Below, one piece after another: positions 8,301 through 14,919 of a stretch of 64,000 nucleotides of DNA (its first letter is position 1; each line of letters starts with the position of its first letter). The notes beneath the pieces were generated by a model. It was not told where the DNA came from. It worked only from the letters and a program-made list of their open reading frames with translations, and did not search any database. Source of the stretch: an uncultured Eubacterium sp. (GTDB lineage: Bacteria > Bacillota > Clostridia > Oscillospirales > Acutalibacteraceae); NCBI GenBank assembly GCA_900542875.1, contig UQPH01000003.1:1-64000 (forward strand), given 5' to 3'. The position numbers were made by a program, and so were the translations under genes.

Positions 8301-9500
8301 ATGGCAAAAAAATTAAACGGAACAGTAATAGTAACCTACCGCTGCAACGCACGATGCTCTATGTGCAACAGATACAAGGCACCGTCAAAGGCAGAGGAAG
8401 AAATCAGCATAGATACTATAAAAAAGTTGCCCAAAATGTATTTTACAAACATTACGGGCGGCGAGCCGTTTATTCGTGAGGATCTTAAGGAAATAGTTCG
8501 TGAACTTTACAAAAAAAGCGACAGAATCGTTATATCTACAAACGGATTTTTTACTGACAGAATCGTTGATTTATGCAAAGAATTTCCTCAAATCGGTATT
8601 CGTATCTCGATTGAAGGACTTGAAAACACAAATAACGAAATCAGGGGCTTAAAGGACGGCTTTAACAAAGGTTATACCACGCTTAAAACTCTGGTTGATA
8701 TGGGAATGAAAGATGTTGGATTCGGTATGACCGTACAGGACAAAAACGCTCCCGACCTCGTTCCTCTTTATGAACTTTCAGACGAGATGGGTATGGAATT
8801 TGCCACCGCTTCGCTCCACAACAGTTTTTACTTTGTTGAGGCGAAGAACATAATCAAGGACAGACCTATGGTCGCCGAGAATTTTGAAAAATTGATTAAT
8901 GAAATGCTGGACTCAAACAGTCCGAAAAAATGGTTCAGAGCATATTTCAATCACGGTCTGATTAATTACATATACGGACAAAAAAGGCTGCTTCCCTGCG
9001 ATATGAGTTTTGACACATTTTTCATCGACCCTTACGGCGATGTAATGCCGTGCAACGGAACAAAGGACAAAGAAGTTATGGGTAACCTTAACGAGCAAAA
9101 CTGGGACGAATTATGGAACAGTGAGCAAGCCGACAGAGTAAGAGAAAAGGTGCGCCATTGCGACAGAAACTGCTGGATGATAGGTTCTGTCTCCCCCGCT
9201 ATGCACAAATATATTTGGGTGCCCGCCGCTTGGGTTATCAAGCATAAATTTCTGCATTTCTTTAAGGAAAAGAAGTACAGTATGTACGAACTGCCGGCGG
9301 TTCGTGACTACAGAGACGGCAAGATAACCAAGGAAGATCTAGACAGGCTATCGACCTGCGACTTAAATGCAGAGATAAACAACGGTCTCTCCGAAGAGTC
9401 AATGAAAGAATTAAAAAACAAAACCGGAGAAGAAATTGTCGACGCAGAAATTGCAAGACAGATGAGTGTAAAGAATAGAACTTCGTCAACATTTCATTAA
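8301..9500 (+). CDS. Radical SAM protein with C-terminal SPASM-like cluster site
   Basis: A 399-residue radical SAM enzyme. The SAM [4Fe-4S] motif is CNARCSMC (CxxxCxxC, near residues 14-21), followed by the GGEPF motif and a STNGFF strand. The C-terminal part has a SPASM-like set of cysteines (LPCDMSFDTFFIDPYGDVMPC, then HCDRNC) that would bind one or two auxiliary clusters. I chose ATG 8301; a GTG at 8292 lies inside the previous gene's stop region. The gene sits between acyltransferase and polymerase genes, which suggests a modification linked to the polysaccharide, but the substrate is unknown. Its composition is clearly more GC-rich than the AT-rich genes upstream. Confidence 0.85.
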   Translation: MAKKLNGTVIVTYRCNARCSMCNRYKAPSKAEEEISIDTIKKLPKMYFTNITGGEPFIREDLKEIVRELYKKSDRIVISTNGFFTDRIVDLCKEFPQIGIRISIEGLENTNNEIRGLKDGFNKGYTTLKTLVDMGMKDVGFGMTVQDKNAPDLVPLYELSDEMGMEFATASLHNSFYFVEAKNIIKDRPMVAENFEKLINEMLDSNSPKKWFRAYFNHGLINYIYGQKRLLPCDMSFDTFFIDPYGDVMPCNGTKDKEVMGNLNEQNWDELWNSEQADRVREKVRHCDRNCWMIGSVSPAMHKYIWVPAAWVIKHKFLHFFKEKKYSMYELPAVRDYRDGKITKEDLDRLSTCDLNAEINNGLSEESMKELKNKTGEEIVDAEIARQMSVKNRTSSTFH

Positions 9501-9586
9501 AACCCCAAAAACATCATTGCCGCTAAAATATTCACAAAACAGATAAATTTACTTTACAAAAAAATCACGGAGAGCAAATAAATCAA

Positions 9587-10840
9587 ATGAAAATATCAAT
9601 AAAAAGAATAGACATTTGGAAATATTTATTTCTTTATCTAATATTTCAGCCGACCCTTTCAGATTTAATAAACAGTAGGGTTATAGGCACCGTAATCAAA
9701 TACTCTGATGAGGCAATCGGAGTGCTTATGGTTATGGCAGTTCTGTTTAGGGCAATGAAATCTGAAATTACATTGATAAAATTCGAACGATATATGCTTA
9801 TATTTATGCTGATATTTGAAATTATAGGAATAGTTTCAGGATTCAAGTATAGATACCAAGACATTTCATATATGCTGATTGATGCATACACCTGTTCAAA
9901 ATTTTTCATATATTATTTGTGCGCAAGATTGCTTACCCAAGGTAAATTGACACAAAAATATTTTTTCTCTATAAATACGATATGCAAAATAATAGCTGTT
10001 ATATTCTGCATTCTGGCAGTACATGATGCGTTTTTAACTCCGTGGTTTAAGGTTCGAGATTTCCGATTTTTCGCAAATTCGGTTTGCTTGTTCTTCGGAC
10101 ATCCCGAAAGTCTTGCAAGAGCATGTATAACGGTAATATTCCTTCTTGCATATAACTACAAATATTACAAGCATAACATTTACTACATAGCAATGCTTAC
10201 CGTTGTAATGATTCTTACCTTTAGGACTAAAGCCATTGTTGCTGTATTTGTTTTATTCATTTTCTATATCTATTTTATTAAATTCAAATTCAAAAGCATT
10301 CTTCCGGTAGGAATTGCCTCTATTGCCGGTGCGGGATATTTTGGATATGATTCCTTCACGGGTTATTATATTGAAACCGATACATCCGCCAGAAAAATAC
10401 TGACCCAAGATAGCATTGTTCTGGCAAACAAGTTTTTTCCAAATGGAACAGGCTTTGGAAGCTATGCATCAAGTATGGCTGCGCAATATTATTCAAAGTT
10501 ATACATTAAACTTGGTTATTACAAAAAAACGGATATCGGAATGGGCGAAGGACGATTTGGTAACTTTTTAAGTGATACTTTTTGGCCCATTGTAATTGCT
10601 CAAACAGGCTGGCTCGGATTAATTTCATTTGTTTTGGCTTTAATAAGTATGATAGTTTATATCGTACAAAGCAGAAAAACAGACATATATTATTTTTGGG
10701 TTGCTATATCCATCATTATTTATGACCTAATCTCGTCATTTGCCGCACCTGCATTTTTCTATCCGTCGGCTATGGCACCGTTCCTATTTTTAGGACTAAT
10801 TACATCCATACATGAATTTCCCAAAAAAGAAAGTAAATAA
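9587..10840 (+). CDS. Wzy-like O-antigen/polysaccharide polymerase
   Basis: A 417-residue integral membrane protein with about ten hydrophobic segments and a large extracytoplasmic loop (near residues 255-330). It has little sequence signature beyond an O-antigen polymerase/ligase-like section in the last third (GRFGNFLSDTFWPIVIAQTG, then WLGLISF). Polymerases are usually recognised by topology and by lying next to a Wzx flippase, as here. It would join lipid-linked repeat units outside the membrane. The ribosome site CGGAGAG lies 12 bases before the ATG, rather far. Confidence 0.75.
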   Translation: MKISIKRIDIWKYLFLYLIFQPTLSDLINSRVIGTVIKYSDEAIGVLMVMAVLFRAMKSEITLIKFERYMLIFMLIFEIIGIVSGFKYRYQDISYMLIDAYTCSKFFIYYLCARLLTQGKLTQKYFFSINTICKIIAVIFCILAVHDAFLTPWFKVRDFRFFANSVCLFFGHPESLARACITVIFLLAYNYKYYKHNIYYIAMLTVVMILTFRTKAIVAVFVLFIFYIYFIKFKFKSILPVGIASIAGAGYFGYDSFTGYYIETDTSARKILTQDSIVLANKFFPNGTGFGSYASSMAAQYYSKLYIKLGYYKKTDIGMGEGRFGNFLSDTFWPIVIAQTGWLGLISFVLALISMIVYIVQSRKTDIYYFWVAISIIIYDLISSFAAPAFFYPSAMAPFLFLGLITSIHEFPKKESK

Positions 10841-10848
10841 CGCTTTAT

Positions 10849-10878
10849 CAATGCAGCAACAAATCAGTTGCTGCATTG
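10849..10878 (+). terminator. Perfect 12-bp hairpin between polymerase and flippase genes
   Basis: CAATGCAGCAAC at 10849-10860 pairs perfectly with GTTGCTGCATTG at 10867-10878 around a six-base loop (AAATCA). No T-run follows, so it is not a standard intrinsic terminator. It could stabilise the upstream 3' end, weaken read-through, or be a protein-binding palindrome. Confidence 0.45.
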
Positions 10879-10957
10879 ACTGCATAAATAATTAAAATGA
10901 ATTCTATAATCTGAATTAATTTTATTTTATAAAAAACCAAGCAAGGACGAAAAACTA

Positions 10958-12493
10958 ATGCGAAAAAAAGCCTTTTATAATATAATTTCCAGCCTTGTGC
11001 TTCAATCAGTAATGCTGATAACGAATTTCGTTCTTCCTCATTTGATTATTCACAATTACGGCTCATCTATAAACGGTCTTATAACCTCTATAACACAATT
11101 TCTATCATTTGTTGTTCTTTTAGAATCAGGTATCGGCGGTGTGGTATTGGTAAAATACTATGATGCTCTTGCTACAAAAGACTCGATTAAAATGAGTCAG
11201 ATATATAAGGAATCAAAAAAATTTTTTAATATAATTGCCTATATAACCATAATATATGTAATAATACTCTGCATTATATTCCCTTATATAGTAAAGAACA
11301 ATACATCCTCAAGATTCACTGTTACCGCTTTAATCCTTATTATTTCAACGACTTATTTGACGCAGTATTTTTTTGGTCTTGTTAATCAACTTGTAATTCA
11401 AGCAGACCAAAAAACCTATATAATCAATTTTACAAAAAGTATTGCAAACTTAATAAGCACAACATTAATCGCATTATTTATATTTCTTAAAGCGGATATT
11501 ATACTTGTTAAATCAGTCGGAGCAATCGCTTTAGTCTCTATCCCCGTTGTTTTCAGCGTCTATGTAAAAAAGAACTACAATATAAATCACAATATTGAAC
11601 GAAATAAGTCTATATTAAGCGATAAATGGAACGGATTAGGCCAGCACATAGCAACATTTATACATGGAAATGCCGACATAGTGCTTTTAACATTATTTTC
11701 AGGCGTACTCGAGGTGTCTGTATATTCTGTTTACGCTCTTATAACCTCAGGTATGCACTCTGTTCAGGCTGCTCTTTCAAACGGAGTTTCGGCAGCTTTT
11801 GGAAATATGATTGCAAACGGAGAAAATAAAAAGGTAAAAAAATATTATATAGCATTCGACTACTTAAATATGCTGATATTTTCAGTTCTATTTACGGTTG
11901 CTTTTTTTATGATATTACCATTTTTAAGACTTTACACAAACGGTGCTACGGACATTAACTATATCAGACCGCTTTATGCAGCGACAGTTTTGGCAGCCGA
12001 TTATCTTTATTGTGTACGATGCTCGTATTCTTGCATTATTTTTGCCGCAGGTCACTTTAGGCAAACAATGAAAAACAGCTATATAGAAGCCGTAATTAAT
12101 ATAGTTATATCACTCTTACTTGTAAACAAATACGGTCTTGTCGGTGTTGGTATAGGTACATTGGCAGCAATGGCATTTAGAAGCATTGATTACATACGCT
12201 ATCTTTCAAAAAACATTATTTTTTGGGATATAAAGAAAACCGCATATAAATATATAATTAACATTATTGCTTTTACAATCGTATTCCTGTGCGTAAGAGG
12301 CCTAAAATTTGACCAAATAAACAGCATAGGGCAATGGATTGTTTATGCTGTGATAACTACGCTGATTACTGTTTCAGTAAATTTAACAATTAATTTTGTA
12401 CTCAATAAAAACGAAATCACAGCAGTATATAAACTTTATGTGCAACCGTTAATCGGTAAGATGACAAGACGATTAAAAAAAGGTGAATTATGA
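10958..12493 (+). CDS. Wzx-type polysaccharide flippase (MOP/MATE superfamily)
   Basis: A 511-residue protein with 12-14 hydrophobic segments in the pattern of polysaccharide exporters. The start (NIISSLVLQSVMLITNFVLP followed by HLIIHNYGSSINGLITSITQ) is typical of Firmicute Wzx proteins. It would flip undecaprenyl-diphosphate repeat units across the membrane to the Wzy polymerase encoded just before it. An AAGGACG ribosome site precedes the ATG. The stop overlaps the next gene's start (ATGA). Confidence 0.85.
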   Translation: MRKKAFYNIISSLVLQSVMLITNFVLPHLIIHNYGSSINGLITSITQFLSFVVLLESGIGGVVLVKYYDALATKDSIKMSQIYKESKKFFNIIAYITIIYVIILCIIFPYIVKNNTSSRFTVTALILIISTTYLTQYFFGLVNQLVIQADQKTYIINFTKSIANLISTTLIALFIFLKADIILVKSVGAIALVSIPVVFSVYVKKNYNINHNIERNKSILSDKWNGLGQHIATFIHGNADIVLLTLFSGVLEVSVYSVYALITSGMHSVQAALSNGVSAAFGNMIANGENKKVKKYYIAFDYLNMLIFSVLFTVAFFMILPFLRLYTNGATDINYIRPLYAATVLAADYLYCVRCSYSCIIFAAGHFRQTMKNSYIEAVINIVISLLLVNKYGLVGVGIGTLAAMAFRSIDYIRYLSKNIIFWDIKKTAYKYIINIIAFTIVFLCVRGLKFDQINSIGQWIVYAVITTLITVSVNLTINFVLNKNEITAVYKLYVQPLIGKMTRRLKKGEL

Positions 12494-13044
12494 AAGTAAT
12501 CATCATTGACATAATACGAACTGTGGCGAGGAGCTTACCGCAGGGGTTTACGCTGGCGGTAATTATATCCGTCGTGTTTGAATACATAAGACACAAGACC
12601 CTCAACGGATACATCTCATCACTTGAAAATAAAAAGAACAGATACTTCATATATCTGCTCACATACTGCTATATGGTACTTTACAGAACGCTGCTCTGTC
12701 GCACAGCCACCTATGCTCCCCTGTCAAAAGTGTGGCGGGATTGGGGAATAATAAAATGCAATCCGCTAAAAATTGACCCGTCACCCTTCGTAGGCAACAT
12801 TGCACTCTTCACCATACTGATACTTTTAATTCTACTAAACTTTTCGCACAAATTCAAAAGTGACAAAGATATATTGATTAAATGCACAGTATTATCTTTT
12901 GTACTTTCGCTGAGCATTGAGGTAATGCAACTCATCACCTGCCGAGGCACATTTCAAATCAGCGATTTAGTCTACAACACACTCGGAGGATTTATCGGCA
13001 GCGTCATATACATAAAGTTAACTGACAAAAAAATCAATACATAA
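12490..13044 (+). CDS. VanZ-like membrane protein
   Basis: A 184-residue protein with four or five hydrophobic segments and the VanZ family hallmark near the C-terminus (SLSIEVMQLITCRGTFQISD, then a Leu-Asn-Gly-rich GGFIGS segment). VanZ-like proteins are common at the ends of cell-envelope operons; VanZ itself gives low-level teicoplanin resistance, and the biochemical role of most relatives is unknown. Translation is coupled to the flippase by a four-base ATGA overlap. Composition is more GC-rich than the flippase. It is the last gene of the locus, followed by a terminator shared with the opposing gene. Confidence 0.8.
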   Translation: MKVIIIDIIRTVARSLPQGFTLAVIISVVFEYIRHKTLNGYISSLENKKNRYFIYLLTYCYMVLYRTLLCRTATYAPLSKVWRDWGIIKCNPLKIDPSPFVGNIALFTILILLILLNFSHKFKSDKDILIKCTVLSFVLSLSIEVMQLITCRGTFQISDLVYNTLGGFIGSVIYIKLTDKKINT

Positions 13045-13098
13045 ATCAAAAAGCGAACACAAACAGTTTTAATTAACCGATTTGAGACATACAGACAA

Positions 13099-13131
13099 AA
13101 GCCTCTCGATGCGTCATACATCAAGAGGCTT
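13099..13131. terminator. Bidirectional terminator between convergent genes
   Basis: AAGCCTCTCGATG (13099-13111) pairs with CATCAAGAGGCTT (13119-13131) with a single C/A mismatch (a G-U pair on the other strand) and a seven-base loop. A-rich sequence on the left and T-rich on the right lets it act for both the polysaccharide operon and the minus-strand zinc-ribbon gene. Confidence 0.75.
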
Positions 13132-13154
13132 ATTAATTTATACAATTTTATATT

Positions 13155-14159
13155 TTATTTGCAAAGTTGCTCAGCATTCGTAACACTGTTATGCTTTCTC
13201 TCGGTCAAAGACTTGTCCGACTTATCCGGAGTGAGAGTTCTCGCTTTCGAATTAAGTGTCAGAGTGGCTGATTTTCCGTTATCGAGCTTTGCACTGACCT
13301 TGTTGTCCTTTATTTCAAAAGAGCCCTTATAGGTCGTTACAGTCCATTTGTTAGCCTCGTCCAAAACATAATAAGTAACCGTACAGGTTCCGTCATCGCT
13401 GAACTTAAGAGAATTAACGGCTGTTCTGTTATTCTCGTCCTTAAAAGGCTGAGAGTACCAATAATTATCATAAATATAATCATTAGTTATTTCGGCATCG
13501 GCATTTTCACCGGGCTGTTGAGCAGTTGTTTTTGCCGCAGTGCTGTCAAATATCACATCGGAAACATTATTGTCCGACATTGCAAAATTAACCGCCTGAA
13601 GATAAGTATATCTGCTGTCATCATTATAAAAACCGAAAGTCATTTCAAAGGTATAAGTATAATTCTTTCCCTTTTTCAGACCTAAATCATTCAAATCAAA
13701 ATAAATTGCCCTGACGGAATCATCAATATTTTTCGTATACTTATAATTCTCGCCGAGCGGCTTTGTCTTAACGATATCATTTTGAGTGACATCACCCTCG
13801 TAAAGTTTAACGCCATGGATATACTGAAGTTTTGACGGATTTGAGACCGTGACATAAACAACGCTTTCATTTTCATTAATCACGCCCTGACCGCAGGAAA
13901 AATCGAGTTCGGGTCTTTCTCTTTGCATATTCTTTTGGTAAAACAAATAAAAGGAGGTTGCACCCGCACCCAAAATAATCAACAAAGACAAAATGATGCA
14001 AATCGCCTTTTTTACTCCCGGGTGCTTTTTCTTTTCGTTTTTCTGTTCTTCTCGTGGAATATCCGAAAAATTAACAGAACTTTTATTCAACACGGCACCG
14101 CAGTTAATACAAAGATTGCTGCCCTTAGGCACAGTGGCACCACAGTTTTTACATTTCAT
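13155..14159 (-). CDS. Membrane-anchored zinc-ribbon protein of unknown function
   Basis: A 334-residue protein. Residues 3-20 form a zinc ribbon (CKNCG...CINCG, two CxxC knuckles), followed by a charged linker, one membrane segment near residues 51-73, and a 260-residue extracytoplasmic part. That part seems to hold two beta-rich regions: one near 85-200, and a small sheet domain near 225-320 with alternating FSDDGTCTVTYYV, KGSFEIKDNKV and SATLTLN strands. Such zinc ribbon-TM-beta proteins are common in Clostridia but have no agreed role. It has its own promoter (14197-14225) back to back with the feo promoter. Confidence 0.75.
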   Translation of the reverse strand: MKCKNCGATVPKGSNLCINCGAVLNKSSVNFSDIPREEQKNEKKKHPGVKKAICIILSLLIILGAGATSFYLFYQKNMQRERPELDFSCGQGVINENESVVYVTVSNPSKLQYIHGVKLYEGDVTQNDIVKTKPLGENYKYTKNIDDSVRAIYFDLNDLGLKKGKNYTYTFEMTFGFYNDDSRYTYLQAVNFAMSDNNVSDVIFDSTAAKTTAQQPGENADAEITNDYIYDNYWYSQPFKDENNRTAVNSLKFSDDGTCTVTYYVLDEANKWTVTTYKGSFEIKDNKVSAKLDNGKSATLTLNSKARTLTPDKSDKSLTERKHNSVTNAEQLCK

Positions 14160-14196
14160 AATTTCACCTTTAATAATTTGATATCGGTATAAAATA

Positions 14197-14225
14197 ACTA
14201 TATAGGTTTTAACTCAAATTGTCAA
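14197..14225 (-). promoter_or_regulatory. Sigma-A-type promoter for the zinc-ribbon gene
   Basis: On the minus strand TTGACA (14225-14220) and TATAGT (14202-14197) are 17 bp apart, close to the housekeeping consensus, about 40 bp upstream of the zinc-ribbon gene's ATG. Confidence 0.7.
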
Positions 14226-14254
14226 CATTCAGGCAAAAAAAGTGCAAAAAACTA

Positions 14255-14283
14255 TTGACAATAAGAGAAAAATATTGTATCAT
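14255..14283 (+). promoter_or_regulatory. Sigma-A-type promoter of the feo operon
   Basis: TTGACA (14255-14260) and TATCAT (14278-14283) are separated by 17 bp. Transcription should start near 14290, inside the first of three operator-like palindromes, as expected for repression by a metal-dependent regulator. Confidence 0.75.
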
Positions 14284-14287
14284 ACGT

Positions 14288-14375
14288 AATGGTTAGCGAG
14301 AGCTAACCATTAATAAGCAAATGAGGTTAGCGAGAGCTAACCTATTTTAAAGACAATATGTTAGCAAATGCTAAC
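14288..14375 (+). promoter_or_regulatory. Array of three palindromic operators in the feo leader
   Basis: AATGGTTAGC-GAGA-GCTAACCATT (14288-14311) is a perfect 10-bp inverted repeat; AGGTTAGC-GAGA-GCTAACCT (14324-14343) repeats its core; GTTAGC-AAAT-GCTAAC (14360-14375) is a third copy. Centres are at 14299.5, 14333.5 and 14367.5, exactly 34 bp apart. The core GTTAGC-N4-GCTAAC resembles operators of the DtxR/IdeR/MntR family (TTAGG-type arms). Position at the start site suggests Fe(II)-dependent repression. The regulator gene is not in the window. Each palindrome could also form an RNA hairpin. Confidence 0.75.
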
Positions 14376-14412
14376 CGTTTTATGACAAAAGAACTGTATC
14401 AGGAGGCAAAAA

Positions 14413-14625
14413 ATGATGCCGTTAAAATTGGCGCCTGCCAATGAGGATTTAACCATCCAAAGAATAGCAGGCAACGAAATTACAAAAAAACATTTGGCGG
14501 ATTTAGGATTTGTTGTCGGTTCAACAGTTAAAGTTATTACCGAATCAAACGGAAATCTGATAGTGAATGTTAAAGAATCCAGAGTTGCAATAGGTGCATC
14601 AATGGCTATGAAAATTTTTGTATAA
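14413..14625 (+). CDS. feoA: FeoA-domain protein (first copy)
   Basis: A 70-residue SH3-like FeoA protein, expected to contact FeoB and tune iron(II) import. The family pattern is visible: a short lead strand (MMPLKLAPANEDLTIQRIAG), K-KHLADLGFVVGSTVKVIT, and VNVKESRVAIGASMAMKIFV. AGGAGG lies just upstream of the ATG. It differs from the second FeoA in its N-terminus and lacks the charged end. Two FeoA copies before FeoB are common in Clostridia. Confidence 0.88.
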   Translation: MMPLKLAPANEDLTIQRIAGNEITKKHLADLGFVVGSTVKVITESNGNLIVNVKESRVAIGASMAMKIFV

Positions 14626-14655
14626 CAACAGTTATTTAATTTTAGGAGGAAATAT

Positions 14656-14877
14656 ATGAAAACGCTTAAAGAAGTCAAAGTCGGTCAAAGTGCGATTATA
14701 AAAAAAATTCACGGCGACGGCGCACTGAAAAGAAGAATTATGGATATGGGTATCACAAAGGGTGTTGAGGTCAATATACGCAAAGTTGCTCCCCTGGGTG
14801 ATCCTTTGGAGATAACCGTAAGGGGCTACGAACTTTCCATCAGAAAAGCAGACGCAGAACTTATCGAAGTTGAATAA
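14656..14877 (+). CDS. feoA: FeoA-domain protein (second copy)
   Basis: A 73-residue FeoA protein with the typical layout: TLKEVKVGQSAIIKKIHGDG, ALKRRIMDMGITKGVEVNIR, and the VAPLGDPLEITVRGYELSIR strand pair ending in an acidic tail. It is closer to the classic FeoA consensus than the first copy. AGGAGG precedes the ATG, and feoB begins 42 bp downstream in the same transcript. Confidence 0.92.
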   Translation: MKTLKEVKVGQSAIIKKIHGDGALKRRIMDMGITKGVEVNIRKVAPLGDPLEITVRGYELSIRKADAELIEVE

Positions 14878-14919
14878 TTAAATATTTAATATATTTGTCT
14901 AATTGAAAGGAGAAGCAAT

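Noticed and set aside
10905..10910. TATAAT before the flippase gene as a promoter
   Set aside because: The nearest TTGACT is 23 bp upstream, too far, and part of it overlaps the hairpin. Not enough support.
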